A stretch of 64,000 nucleotides of DNA from an uncultured Aliiroseovarius sp. (GTDB lineage: Bacteria; Pseudomonadota; Alphaproteobacteria; Rhodobacterales; Rhodobacteraceae). Within the stretch, counting starts at the first letter, position 1, and each line of letters begins with the position of its first letter. Location of the stretch: contig NZ_CANMFT010000006.1 in the NCBI RefSeq assembly GCF_947497285.1, positions 173,583-237,582 on the forward strand. Direction: 5' to 3'. Below, piece after piece: positions 39,321-49,403 of the stretch. The notes under the pieces were generated by a model. That model did no database searches, had not been told where the DNA came from, and was given only the letters and a program-made list of their open reading frames with translations. A program made the position numbers and the translations under genes.

Positions 39321-41567
39321 ATGGCAGAAAGCCAGCTAAGCGACAGTCGCAAATTGCTTGTCAGCCTGCGCGAAACGCTCGCAGCGGCGTCCAAGGGGCA
39401 AGAGCGTCTGGACAGGATCACGTCGTTGATCGCCAAAAGTCTTGGGGTCGAGGTCTGCTCGATCTATCTGTTTCGCGACAGTGAAACGCTCGAGCTCTGC
39501 GCCACAGAAGGTCTGAATGCAGAAGCGGTTCACCAAACCCGACTGCGCATCGGGGAAGGGCTAGTTGGTCGCGTCGCCCGTCGCGGGCGCCCGATCAACA
39601 CCAAAGATGCGCCATCTGAACGCGGCTTTCGCTACATGCCGGAAACAGGCGAAGAGATTTATTCCAGCTTTCTTGGCGTGCCTGTGCAGCGCCTTGGCGA
39701 AACGCTGGGCGTTTTGGTCATCCAATCAAAAGATGCGCGCGAGTTCTCAGCGGACGAGCTTTATGGCATCGAGGTCGTGGCCATGGTGCTGGCTGAAATG
39801 ACCGAACTGGGCGCCTTCGTGGGCGAAGGCGAAGCGATGGGGGCCCTGCACCAGCGGCCCGCCACCTTCCGGGGTGGCATCGGTCAGGAAGGGGCTGCCG
39901 AAGGGCATGTCTGGCTGCACGAACCCCGTGTGGTCGTCACCAATCCGGTGGCCGACGATCCCGACGCTGAACTGGTGCGCCTGACAGAGGCGGTTGAAAT
40001 CCTGCGCGTGTCCGTCGACGAGCTTCTGGCGAACACTTTGACCAAAGACAAGGAACAGATGCAGGTCCTTGAGGCCTATCGCATGTTTGCCAACTCCAAG
40101 GGCTGGATGCGGCGCATGCAAGAAGATATCTCACGCGGGTTGTCCGCGGAAGCGGCGGTCGAAAAAGAACAGTCTGCCGCGCGCACCCGCATGGGTCAGG
40201 TGCCTGATGCTTACCTGCGCGAAAGGCTTCATGATCTGGACGATCTCTCCAATCGCCTGCTCCGTATCCTGACCGGTCAGGGGAAGGAAACCGGCGCTGA
40301 AATGCCTGAGAACCCGATCCTGATCGCGTCCAATATCGGACCCGGAGAGCTTCTGGAATACGGCCGTGGCCTGCGCGGAATCGTGCTGGAGGAAGGTTCG
40401 GTTGCCAGTCACGCCGCGATTGTGGCGCGGGCCTTGGCGATCCCGTTGATCGTTCAGGCCGGTCGCATCTCGACCGAGGCGTTGAACGGCGACCACATTC
40501 TTGTCGACGGCGAAACCGGGGTGGTGCACCTGCGTCCTGAAGAAACGATCGTGACCGCCTTTCGCGACAAGATGGCGATGGAGGCCGCCCAACAGGAACG
40601 ATACCGCAGCCTGCGCGACAAACCAGCGATGGGCCTGTGTGGCACTGAAATCAAGCTGCATATGAATGCCGGTCTGATGGCCGATCTGCCGTCGCTTGAA
40701 AACTCTGGCGCGGCGGGTGTCGGGCTGTTTCGGACCGAACTGCAATTCCTGACGGTCAGCAAAATCCCCCGGCGCGGCGATCTGGCCGCGACTTATGCCC
40801 GCGTTCTGGATGCCGCCAAGGGCAAGCGCGTGACGTTCCGCACGCTCGACATCGGGTCTGATAAGGTCTTGCCTTACATGAACCCGCTGGACGAACCGAA
40901 CCCCGCCTTGGGTTGGCGCGCGATCCGCGTCGGGTTGGACAAACCCGGTGTCATGCGGATGCAGCTGCAAGCGCTGATCCGCGCGGCTGCGGGGCGCGAG
41001 CTTTCGGTGATGTTCCCGTTCATCGCACAGCTTGACGAATTTCGTGACGCCCGCGAGATGCTGTTGACCGAGATCGAACGCGAACGCAACTTGGGTCACA
41101 TCCTGCCCAAAACTGTCGAAATCGGCGCCATGTTGGAAACACCGTCGATGGTTTTTGCGCCGCAACAGTTCTTTGAGATGGCGGACTTCATTTCGATCGG
41201 CGGCAATGATCTGAAGCAGTTTTTCTATGCCGCGGATCGTGAAAACGAACGGGTGCGGCGTCGGTATGACACGCTGAATGTATCGTTTTTGAACCTGATT
41301 GAAGAAATCATCACCCGGTGCGAGGTCGCGCGCACGCCCCTAAGCTTTTGTGGCGAAGACGCAGGGCGACCGATCGAAGCCGTCTGTTTTGCCGCCTTGG
41401 GATTACGTCAACTTTCGATGAGACCGGCCTCGATCGGACCAGTCAAACACCTGATAAGACGCACGAATATCGGAGACCTGAAAGAGGTCATCGACGAAGC
41501 CCGCTTGTCTGGTGCGCAGTCGGTTCGGCCGGCTGTCCTGGAATGGCTGACGCGGCGGCGAACCTAA
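39321..41567 (+). CDS. ptsP: Phosphoenolpyruvate--protein phosphotransferase PtsP (EI-Ntr, GAF domain)
   Basis: N-terminal GAF (LGVEVCSIYLFRDSETLELCATEGLN), GSVASHAAIVARALAIP phospho-His site, C-terminal PEP-binding domain. Confidence 0.95.
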   Translation: MAESQLSDSRKLLVSLRETLAAASKGQERLDRITSLIAKSLGVEVCSIYLFRDSETLELCATEGLNAEAVHQTRLRIGEGLVGRVARRGRPINTKDAPSERGFRYMPETGEEIYSSFLGVPVQRLGETLGVLVIQSKDAREFSADELYGIEVVAMVLAEMTELGAFVGEGEAMGALHQRPATFRGGIGQEGAAEGHVWLHEPRVVVTNPVADDPDAELVRLTEAVEILRVSVDELLANTLTKDKEQMQVLEAYRMFANSKGWMRRMQEDISRGLSAEAAVEKEQSAARTRMGQVPDAYLRERLHDLDDLSNRLLRILTGQGKETGAEMPENPILIASNIGPGELLEYGRGLRGIVLEEGSVASHAAIVARALAIPLIVQAGRISTEALNGDHILVDGETGVVHLRPEETIVTAFRDKMAMEAAQQERYRSLRDKPAMGLCGTEIKLHMNAGLMADLPSLENSGAAGVGLFRTELQFLTVSKIPRRGDLAATYARVLDAAKGKRVTFRTLDIGSDKVLPYMNPLDEPNPALGWRAIRVGLDKPGVMRMQLQALIRAAAGRELSVMFPFIAQLDEFRDAREMLLTEIERERNLGHILPKTVEIGAMLETPSMVFAPQQFFEMADFISIGGNDLKQFFYAADRENERVRRRYDTLNVSFLNLIEEIITRCEVARTPLSFCGEDAGRPIEAVCFAALGLRQLSMRPASIGPVKHLIRRTNIGDLKEVIDEARLSGAQSVRPAVLEWLTRRRT

Positions 41568-41668
41568 AATCGCCAAGAAAACGCAAAAAGCTGTGTAAAA
41601 TTTTGCGCATCTTAGGAGTTTTTTCAGTTTTTTGAACAAAGGTGGAACGGAGAAAAAGGAGATACCTT

Positions 41669-42010
41669 ATGCCGTTCCGCATCCTGTTTACCGGAATTTT
41701 CACCGGGTCACTTGCCGCCGCCTTTGCTTTCACACAGGAAAACGGAATGGTGCTGGCAATTTTAGCCTATGCCATTTTTGGTGTGATGACTCTGTTAGGG
41801 TTCGGTTTGTTGACCTATGCGGCCCCTAAACGACCTGTGGCCGCACAGACGCCAAACCAAGATCAACCAAGCTCGCGCCATTGGCACGCCTTGGTATGGC
41901 CGCAGCAAAGCCAAGGCATTGGCTGGCAGAACCGTCTTGAACGAATGGCGCGCCAAACCACGCCGCCCGTGAATGTCTGCGTGTTCTCGTCGGTCAGGCG
42001 CCAGCCGTAA
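41669..42010 (+). CDS. Small membrane hypothetical protein
   Basis: MPFRILFTGIFTGSLAAAFAFTQENGMVLAILAYAIFGVMTLLGFGLLTYAAPKRP; SD AAAAAGGAG. Confidence 0.65.
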   Translation: MPFRILFTGIFTGSLAAAFAFTQENGMVLAILAYAIFGVMTLLGFGLLTYAAPKRPVAAQTPNQDQPSSRHWHALVWPQQSQGIGWQNRLERMARQTTPPVNVCVFSSVRRQP

Positions 42011-42512
42011 TGGGCGTGGTAACGCGCGTCACGACACCTTTGACGCCGTGCCATGCACCACGCGCCACGTCATACCCAAGCACACGTTCGGGGTTGGTTG
42101 GCGGTGGCATCTTGATCCCGTCCAGACGTGTGAACCCAAATCGCGCGTAATATGGCGCGTCTCCGACAAGCATCACACGGGTGAGGCCAAGCGCTTGGGC
42201 GCGGGCCAGGCTTTCTCGGATCAGCAGTCCACCCAATCCTTCGCCCTGCCGGGTGGGGTGGACCGCGACCGGACCCAACAGAAGGGCCGCATGATCCTGA
42301 CCTTCTTCGACGATGCGGATCGGCCAATACCGGATAGCGCCCGCCAAAATCCCGTCTGCGTCACGCGCGACAAGCGACAAAGACGCGACCGGAGCGACTT
42401 CATCGCGCAACCGATAAGATGACAGCGCCTCGCGTCCGGGCGCAAAGCATAGATCATACAACGCTTCGACTTCCCACCAGTCGTCGTCGGTTTCTTCTGT
42501 CAGGTGATACAC
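41994..42512 (-). CDS. GNAT family N-acetyltransferase
   Basis: LLGPVAVHPTRQGEGLGGLLIRESLARAQALGLTRVMLVGDAPYYARFGFTRL. Confidence 0.9.
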   Translation of the reverse strand: MYHLTEETDDDWWEVEALYDLCFAPGREALSSYRLRDEVAPVASLSLVARDADGILAGAIRYWPIRIVEEGQDHAALLLGPVAVHPTRQGEGLGGLLIRESLARAQALGLTRVMLVGDAPYYARFGFTRLDGIKMPPPTNPERVLGYDVARGAWHGVKGVVTRVTTPITAGA

Positions 42513-42583
42513 CTGCTGCCCCTCGTCTTCTGCCTTCCTTTGCTGCTATCACGGCAGGGCGTAAAAAAGGAAGGGAGAAGCAC

Positions 42584-43189
42584 GTGTTCTATGAGCCGAA
42601 AAACGGTCATGGATTGCCTCATAACCCGTTCAATGCCTTGATCGTCCCGCGCCCGATCGCTTGGATCACAACCCGCGATGCGGATGGGTCAGAAAACCTT
42701 GCGCCTTATTCGTTCTTCAACGGGGTGGCATATGACCCGCCACAGGTCATGTTCGCCACCACTTCGCGCAAATCCGATCGCGCGTTGGGGAAGGACACGA
42801 TCGACAACATTCAGGCGACAGGTGTCTTCTGCGTGCATATGGTCGGGGAAGACCTGGCCGATGCGATGAACATCTCATCCGGCAGCTATCCACGCGATTC
42901 GGACGAAATTGCCCTGGCAAAGCTAGAGCGGGTCGACTGCACGACCATTGCAGCCTCGCGCCTGCCGGCAGCTCCCGCGGCATTGGAATGCAAACTGACC
43001 CAGATCACCCGATTGCCCGGCGCTGAAAATCTGGTCTGCTTTGGCGAGGTAACAGGCATTCATCTGCGCGACGATTGTCTGGTCGGGGGGATCTTCGACG
43101 TCACCCGCGCACGTCCCTTGGCGCGGCTTGGATATCGTGACTACACCGTCGTGACAGACAAGTTTTCATTGAAACGTCCGGACGAATAG
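42584..43189 (+). CDS. Flavin reductase-like (FMN-binding) family protein, GTG start
   Basis: NPFNALIVPRPIAWITTRDADGSENLAPYSFFNGVAYDPPQVMFATT; SD AGGGAG. Confidence 0.88.
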   Translation: MFYEPKNGHGLPHNPFNALIVPRPIAWITTRDADGSENLAPYSFFNGVAYDPPQVMFATTSRKSDRALGKDTIDNIQATGVFCVHMVGEDLADAMNISSGSYPRDSDEIALAKLERVDCTTIAASRLPAAPAALECKLTQITRLPGAENLVCFGEVTGIHLRDDCLVGGIFDVTRARPLARLGYRDYTVVTDKFSLKRPDE

Positions 43190-43238
43190 ACGGTGTCGCG
43201 TGCGCTTGTTAAACTGAAGGCGCACAATGGAGGGTGAC

Positions 43239-43256
43239 ATGAACAAAACGGCCTGA
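43239..43256 (+). other. Mini-ORF ATG AAC AAA ACG GCC TGA (MNKTA*) with GGAGG SD
   Basis: GGAGG at 43229-43233, 5 nt before ATG; 32 nt before the CatB-like CDS. Confidence 0.35.
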
Positions 43257-43288
43257 TTTCCACCTTATGTATCCCCGAAGGAGATCCC

Positions 43289-43948
43289 ATGCCATTTGTC
43301 ATGCCAGACGCCGCGCGCGTCCACCCCGTTACCTTGCCCGATGGATCAGTCCATCACGGCACTGTCTTTCTAGCCAACGTCATCGACCAGCCAAATATCG
43401 AGGTTGGCGACTTCACCTATGCCTCGGATTTCGACCCACCCCCGCCCGAAGGCTGGGCGGCGCGGTTGGCTCCCTATCATTTCCCGATGTCCGAAGGGCG
43501 CTTGATCATCGGCAAGTTCTGCCAGATCGCCCACGGGGTGCGCTTCATCACAGCTTCGGCGAACCATGCCTATGCGGGGCTGACAAGTTTCCCCTTTGGC
43601 ATTTTCGCGCTGGATCAGGAGGAGATGGCGCAACCAGACAGCCGGGACATGCGCATCGGCCACGATGTCTGGCTGGGCTATGGCGCATTGGTTTGCCCCG
43701 CGGTGAGCATAGGAAACGGCGCGATCATCGGGGCCGGATCTGTCGTGCGCACAGACGTTCCGGACTATGCCATCGTAGCGGGCAATCCAGCCCGGATCGT
43801 CAAAATGCGCCTGCCCACACCTGACATCGACCGGATGAACCGACTTGCGTGGTGGGACTGGCCCACGGATCAGATCGCCCGCGCGCGGATTGCTCTGGAA
43901 GCGGGCGATCTGGATGTCTTAGAGGCGTTGGCCCCACCCGGTCGGTGA
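43289..43948 (+). CDS. CatB-related (hexapeptide) O-acetyltransferase
   Basis: YHFPMSEGRLIIGKFCQIAHGVRFITASANHAYAGLTSFPFGIF...IGHDVWLGYGALVCPAVSIGNGAIIGAGSVVRTDVPDYAIVAGNPARIVKMR. Confidence 0.92.
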   Translation: MPFVMPDAARVHPVTLPDGSVHHGTVFLANVIDQPNIEVGDFTYASDFDPPPPEGWAARLAPYHFPMSEGRLIIGKFCQIAHGVRFITASANHAYAGLTSFPFGIFALDQEEMAQPDSRDMRIGHDVWLGYGALVCPAVSIGNGAIIGAGSVVRTDVPDYAIVAGNPARIVKMRLPTPDIDRMNRLAWWDWPTDQIARARIALEAGDLDVLEALAPPGR

Positions 43949-43954
43949 CAGCGC

Positions 43955-45589
43955 TTAGTGGCTGCCCAGAATACCGGTCTGAACCGAATAGTCGGCGGCA
44001 ACCTCGTAATCGGGGTCGTCGTCGCTGTCGACCATCAGGTGACCTGCTTTTTTCAGCAATTTGTGGCAATCCCGGCTCAGGTGGCGCAACTGGATCTTCT
44101 TGCCGGCCGCCTCGTATTTCAATGCGACCGCCTCGATCGCTTGCAGGGCCGACTGGTCGACCACGCGCGAGCGGGCGAATTCAATGACCACCAGATCGGG
44201 GTCACTTTTAACGTCGAAAAGCTCTACAAATCCATCGGCCGAACCGAAGAAAAGCGGGCCCTCCACGTCATAGACCTTGGCGCCATCTTCGTCGCGCGTC
44301 ACCGCGTGGATACGCGCCGCCGCGTTCCACGCATAGGCCAGCGCAGATACGATCACCCCCACGACAACAGCCACTGCAAGGTCTTCATAGACCGTGACCG
44401 CCGTCACCAGCAGGATGACGAACGCGTCAGTCTTGGGCACCCGGCGCAAGATGGTCAGCGAGTTCCACGCAAATGTGCCGATCACCACCATGAACATCAC
44501 GCCCACCAAGGCCGCCAACGGGATCATCTCGATCCACGATGACGCCGCCACAATGAACAGCAACAAGAACACCGCCGCTGCGATACCAGCGATCCGCGTG
44601 CGCCCGCCGGACTTCACGTTGATCATCGACTGGCCGATCATCGCACAGCCCCCCATGCCGCCGAAGAAACCCGTAACGACATTGGCGGTGCCTTGCGCGA
44701 TACATTCCTGTGACGCGCCACCACGATGGCCTGTCATTTCACCCACAAGGTTGAGTGTCAGCAGGCTTTCGATCAGACCGATTGCGGCCAGAATGACCGC
44801 ATAGGGCAGGATGATCCAAAGCGTATCAAGGTTGAACGGTGCAAGCAGCGCCGGGGGATAAATCCCCTCGCCCTGCCCAAACGGAAGGTGGAAGCTGGGA
44901 AGTCCCCCTTTGATCGAGGCCAAATCGCCCACCGTCGGCACGTCGATCCCAAAGGCAATAACGATCCCGGCGACCAGCCCAATTCCGGCCAGTGGCGCAG
45001 GGATCGCCTTGGTCAGTTTCGGCATCCCCCAAATGACAACCATGGTCAGCCCAACAAGACCCAACATGCTGATAAGGGGTAGCCCGGTCAGCCACTGTTC
45101 GGTGTTGTCCGGGTTCTTGAACTGGGTCAACTGCGCCAGGAAAATCACGATCGCCAACCCGTTCACAAAGCCCAGCATGACGGGATGGGGCACCAGGCGG
45201 ATGAACTTGCCCCAATGCATGATCCCCGCGAAAACCTGCAGCAGCCCCATCAAAATAACCGTTGCGAACAGATATTCGACGCCGTGCTCGGCCACCAGCG
45301 CGACCATCACGACGGCAAGCGCCCCGGTCGCCCCCGAGATCATACCCGGCCGTCCGCCGATCACCGCGGTGATCAGCCCGACCATGAACGCCGCGTAAAG
45401 CCCCACCAGCGGGTGCACCCCGGCCACGAAGGCAAAAGCTACCGCTTCCGGCACCAACGCCAAGGCGACGGTCAGGCCCGATAGGATCTCGATCTTGATG
45501 CGGTTGGGCGTCAGCTCTTCGGACTGCGACAGGCGCAGATCGGGGCGTTCAATACGGGCGGCATAACGTGCCAAAAGGGCTCGGGGCAT
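43955..45589 (-). CDS. SulP family inorganic anion transporter with STAS domain
   Basis: GLTVALALVPEAVAFAFVAGVHPLVGLYAAFMVGLITAVIGGRPGMISGATGALAVVMV...C-terminal STAS-like VVIEFARSRVVDQSALQAIEAV. Confidence 0.92.
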   Translation of the reverse strand: MPRALLARYAARIERPDLRLSQSEELTPNRIKIEILSGLTVALALVPEAVAFAFVAGVHPLVGLYAAFMVGLITAVIGGRPGMISGATGALAVVMVALVAEHGVEYLFATVILMGLLQVFAGIMHWGKFIRLVPHPVMLGFVNGLAIVIFLAQLTQFKNPDNTEQWLTGLPLISMLGLVGLTMVVIWGMPKLTKAIPAPLAGIGLVAGIVIAFGIDVPTVGDLASIKGGLPSFHLPFGQGEGIYPPALLAPFNLDTLWIILPYAVILAAIGLIESLLTLNLVGEMTGHRGGASQECIAQGTANVVTGFFGGMGGCAMIGQSMINVKSGGRTRIAGIAAAVFLLLFIVAASSWIEMIPLAALVGVMFMVVIGTFAWNSLTILRRVPKTDAFVILLVTAVTVYEDLAVAVVVGVIVSALAYAWNAAARIHAVTRDEDGAKVYDVEGPLFFGSADGFVELFDVKSDPDLVVIEFARSRVVDQSALQAIEAVALKYEAAGKKIQLRHLSRDCHKLLKKAGHLMVDSDDDPDYEVAADYSVQTGILGSH

Positions 45590-45750
45590 GGGGGCACCTC
45601 GTTTGGGGAAATCTGTTCGCGATGTGCGCTGACTACAGGCATTCGGTAGCGTAAACAATGCCCCAAACAGGATACCGACCTGCAATTGCCGCATGGCAAC
45701 AGGACCGACCGCGCGCTAGGGTGACGCCACTTGGCAAAACGGAGGCTGGC

Positions 45751-46620
45751 ATGGACACGCATATCGGGATCATCGGCGGATCCGGCGTTTACGAGATTGA
45801 CGGGCTGGAAGACGCGCGCTGGCAGAGCGTTGACAGCCCTTGGGGCATCCCGTCTGATCAGGTTCTGACAGGCACGCTGGACGGTGTGAAGATGGCTTTT
45901 CTGCCGCGTCACGGCCGGGGTCATGTGCACGCCCCGTCCGATGTGCCCTATCGTGCCAATATCGACGCGCTTAAGCGTTTGGGCGTGACGGATGTGATCA
46001 GCGTTTCGGCCTGTGGGTCGTTCCGCGAAGACATGGCGCCGGGCGATTTTGTCATTGTAGATCAATTCATTGACCGCACATTCGCGCGACCGAAAAGCTT
46101 TTTCGGGTCGGGCTGTGTGGCCCATGTCGGGTTTGCCCATCCCACCTGCCCGCGCCTGTCGGCGGCCTGTGCGACGACGGCCCGCAATGCGGGTGTCACG
46201 GTTCACGAGGGTGGCACTTATCTGGCGATGGAAGGCCCGCAGTTTTCGACGCTGGCCGAAAGCCGGATGTATCGTGACCAGTGGGGTGCGCATGTGATCG
46301 GTATGACGAATATGCCCGAAGCGAAGCTCGCCCGAGAAGCCGAGCTTTGCTACGCCTCGGTCGCCATGGTCACAGACTACGATTGCTGGCATCCCGATCA
46401 TGACGAAGTTGACGTGGCGCAAGTCATCGCAACCTTGACCGGCAACGGGGGCAAAGCGCGCCGGATGGTGGCCGGTCTGCCGGGACTTCTGGGGGCCGAC
46501 CGCGCACCCTGCCCGCATGGGTGTGACCGCGCTCTGGACATGGCGATCATGACGGCCCCGGACAAACGCGACCCAGCGCTTTTGGCCAAGCTGGACGCGG
46601 TTGCGGGGCGGGTGTTGTGA
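45751..46620 (+). CDS. mtnP: S-methyl-5'-thioadenosine phosphorylase
   Basis: MDTHIGIIGGSGVYEIDGLED...FLPRHGRGHVHAPSDVPYRANIDALKRLGVTDVISVSACGSFREDMAPGDFVIVDQFIDRT. Confidence 0.94.
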   Translation: MDTHIGIIGGSGVYEIDGLEDARWQSVDSPWGIPSDQVLTGTLDGVKMAFLPRHGRGHVHAPSDVPYRANIDALKRLGVTDVISVSACGSFREDMAPGDFVIVDQFIDRTFARPKSFFGSGCVAHVGFAHPTCPRLSAACATTARNAGVTVHEGGTYLAMEGPQFSTLAESRMYRDQWGAHVIGMTNMPEAKLAREAELCYASVAMVTDYDCWHPDHDEVDVAQVIATLTGNGGKARRMVAGLPGLLGADRAPCPHGCDRALDMAIMTAPDKRDPALLAKLDAVAGRVL

Positions 46621-46691
46621 CGATGCGCCCCTTGCGTCACTGATTGGTTTGCGCCAAACCGTATCCGACCATTTCTGCGAAAGGCGTTTCC

Positions 46692-47231
46692 ATGAACAAG
46701 GGCAAGACCGTCAAGGACTATATCCGCACCATCGTCGACTTCCCGCATGAGGGCATCCTGTTTCGCGATGTGACGACGCTTTTTGCCGACCCGCGCGGGT
46801 TTCGTATGGCGGTCGATCAGATGCTGCATCCCTATGCGGGTATGCAGATCGACAAGGTGATCGGGCTCGAGGCGCGCGGTTTCATTCTAGGTGGCGCGAT
46901 TGCGCACCAACTGACCCTTGGCTTCGTGCCGATCCGCAAGAAGGGCAAGCTGCCCGGTGCCACGCTGTCACAATCCTATACGCTGGAATATGGCGAGGCG
47001 GTGGTGGAAATTCATGACGACGCGATCCAACCCGGCGAGAAGATCCTGTTGGTCGATGACCTGCTTGCGACGGGCGGTACCGCCGAGGCTGGTATCAAAC
47101 TGATCGAGCGGTTGGGCGGCGAGATCGTCGGTTGCGCCTTTATCGTCGACCTGCCCGAATTGGGTGGGCGCAAGCTGATCGAGGATATGGGCATGGATGT
47201 CCATGTTCTGTGCGAATTCGACGGGCTGTGA
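46692..47231 (+). CDS. apt: Adenine phosphoribosyltransferase
   Basis: [25 protein letters not shown]...[18 protein letters not shown]...[22 protein letters not shown]. Confidence 0.95.
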   Translation: MNKGKTVKDYIRTIVDFPHEGILFRDVTTLFADPRGFRMAVDQMLHPYAGMQIDKVIGLEARGFILGGAIAHQLTLGFVPIRKKGKLPGATLSQSYTLEYGEAVVEIHDDAIQPGEKILLVDDLLATGGTAEAGIKLIERLGGEIVGCAFIVDLPELGGRKLIEDMGMDVHVLCEFDGL

Positions 47232-47314
47232 ACCTCTCGTTAACTTCGACTCGCTAATCCTGTTCCTGCCTGACCGGAGTTCAGGCGCTGCTTGCTAGCA
47301 TGACCAATCGTGCA

Positions 47315-47345
47315 ACGCCCCGCCTCACCCCGGCGGGGCGTTTTC
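47315..47345 (+). terminator. Rho-independent terminator after apt
   Basis: AACGCCCCGCC-tcaccc-CGGCGGGGCGTTTT. Confidence 0.87.
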
Positions 47346-47386
47346 AATTGCAACTAATTGCTTGCTTTTAGCAACCTAATGGTGAG

Positions 47387-48799
47387 CTATTCGAATATGA
47401 CACCCGGGTTCATGATCCCCTGCGGGTCCAACGCATCCTTGATGCGGCGCATGGCCGACAGGCGGGCCGGGTCACCGTAGCGACGCAGCTCATGTGGTTT
47501 CAGTCGCCCGACGCCGTGCTCTGCACTGAGCGAGCCATCGGCCTGATGAACCAACCCATATACGATATCTCGCACGCGCTGGCGCAGCGGCTCAAAATCA
47601 TCTGCCGTCTGCCCTTCGGGTGGGAAGACGTTGTAATGCAAATTGCCGTCGCCCAAGTGGCCAAAAGCATTCACGCGGACCGGACCAAATGCTGCCAGCG
47701 CCTTGTCAGCATCCTGCAAGAACGTCGGGATCGCGGACAAAGGCAACGAGATATCGTGCGAGCTGATTGACCCGATGGCCTTGTTGGCCCATGGGATATC
47801 CTCGCGCAGCTTCCAAAGGGCGTCTCGCTGCCGGATGCTTTGGGCAATGATGCCATCCTGCGCCACCCCCGCTGACCGCGCCGTGTCGAAAAGCGCGGCA
47901 AGTTCGGCTTCTGGATCCTGCGACGGACCAAGGCCAAGCTCTATCAGAACGGACCAATTCGGGATCGCCTGAAACGGCAGGTTGTGCCCAAACCCCGTCG
48001 CGCTCAGAAATTTCAGCCCGGTGCCCTTGATCAGTTCGAACGCGCTGATCCCCTGCCCCAGTTGTGCCTGCGCCATGGCAAGCAGATCCAGCGCGGCTTG
48101 AGGATCACGCACGGACACCATCGCCGTGCCAGTTTGTGCGGGGCGGGGATACATCCGCAGGCTGGCGGCGGTGATCACCCCCAACGTGCCTTCTGCCCCG
48201 CATAGAAGGCCGCGCAAATCGAACCCCGTGTTGTCTTTGCGCAAGCGCTTCAGTCCGTGATGCACCGATCCGTCGGGCAACACGGCCTCGACCCCAAGGC
48301 ACAGGTCGCGTGCGGTGCCATAGCGCAAGACATTGACGCCACCTGCATTTGTCGACAAGCAGCCTCCGATCCGGCACGACCCTTCGGACGCCAGTGACAG
48401 TGGAAACAGCCTGTCAGCTGTTGCGGCGGCAGCTTGCACATCGGCCAACACGACACCCGCTTCGGCAACCAACACGTTTTCGCTGGGGTGGACGGCCCGA
48501 ATGCGGGTCAGACGCTCAAGGCTCAGGATTACGGCGCGCGCATCGGGCATGACCTGCCCGCCGACCAGACCGGTGCCGCCGCCATAAGGGACGACTGGCA
48601 CACGCGCTGTGGCGCAGGCCCGGATCGTGGTCGCGACCTCTTCGGTCGTGGACGGCGCCACCAAAAGACCACCGCGCCCGTGAAACAGCCCGCGCGGTTC
48701 TTCAAGATAGGCTGGGGTCAGTGGTCGAATCACATCGTCGGGCAACGCGGCTCGCAGCCGTGCTTCGAACGCATCATCGACAGAGTTCAGTTCACCCAT
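47387..48799 (-). CDS. FAD-binding oxidoreductase (D-lactate/glycolate/2-hydroxyglutarate dehydrogenase type)
   Basis: RVPVVPYGGGTGLVGGQVMPDARAVILSLERLTRIR...C-terminal HLGDGNLHYNVFPPEG...SLSAEHGVGRLK. Confidence 0.9.
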   Translation of the reverse strand: MGELNSVDDAFEARLRAALPDDVIRPLTPAYLEEPRGLFHGRGGLLVAPSTTEEVATTIRACATARVPVVPYGGGTGLVGGQVMPDARAVILSLERLTRIRAVHPSENVLVAEAGVVLADVQAAAATADRLFPLSLASEGSCRIGGCLSTNAGGVNVLRYGTARDLCLGVEAVLPDGSVHHGLKRLRKDNTGFDLRGLLCGAEGTLGVITAASLRMYPRPAQTGTAMVSVRDPQAALDLLAMAQAQLGQGISAFELIKGTGLKFLSATGFGHNLPFQAIPNWSVLIELGLGPSQDPEAELAALFDTARSAGVAQDGIIAQSIRQRDALWKLREDIPWANKAIGSISSHDISLPLSAIPTFLQDADKALAAFGPVRVNAFGHLGDGNLHYNVFPPEGQTADDFEPLRQRVRDIVYGLVHQADGSLSAEHGVGRLKPHELRRYGDPARLSAMRRIKDALDPQGIMNPGVIFE

Positions 48800-48818
48800 C
48801 AAAGCCCCACTGCTGGCG

Positions 48819-49403
48819 TTAACCCGCTTGGGTGCGGCCGCGCCGGTCCGACCGGAGGTTGGCATAAAGCACGTGGTTGCGCCAGCGTCCGTTGATTTGC
48901 AGATAGCTTTGCGCCACGCCTTCGTATTTGTAACCGACCTTTTCAAGCACCCCGCGCGAGGCGGCATTTTCCGGCAGGCACCCTGCTTCGAGCCGTGACA
49001 GGTCAAGCTCGGTGAAGGCGTAGTGCACCATCGCCTCGAGCCCTTCTCGCATGTAGCCCTGACGCGCAAAGCGTTCCCCCACCCAATACCCGGTTGTACC
49101 CGCTTGGGCCGGTCCGCGGCGAATATGGTCCAAGGTGATTGCCCCGACCAAGGCTTTGTCCGCCCGTCGGATCATGAACAAGGGCAACGCCGTTCCGCCG
49201 ACGACGGATCTGTTGGCCCAGTAAACCCGGTTGGTGAAGCTTTTGCGGCTCAGGTGGTCGGTGGCCCATGTGGGCTCCCACGGGGTCAGAAACGCGCGGC
49301 TGGCGGTGCGCAATGCAGCCCAGGCGCGATAGTCGCTATGGACCGGGGGGCGCAGCGTCAGCCGGTCGGTTTCGATCCGAACCTTCTTCGGACGGCCCAG
49401 CAT
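48819..49403 (-). CDS. GNAT N-acetyltransferase, RimJ-like
   Basis: IETDRLTLRPPVHSDYRAWAALR...GYWVGERFARQGYMREGLEAMVHYAFTELDLSRLEAGCLPENAASRGVLEKVGY. Confidence 0.9.
   Translation of the reverse strand: MLGRPKKVRIETDRLTLRPPVHSDYRAWAALRTASRAFLTPWEPTWATDHLSRKSFTNRVYWANRSVVGGTALPLFMIRRADKALVGAITLDHIRRGPAQAGTTGYWVGERFARQGYMREGLEAMVHYAFTELDLSRLEAGCLPENAASRGVLEKVGYKYEGVAQSYLQINGRWRNHVLYANLRSDRRGRTQAG

Noticed and set aside
40131-41165. 344-aa ORF antisense to ptsP
   Set aside because: Shadow ORF opposite conserved EI domains.
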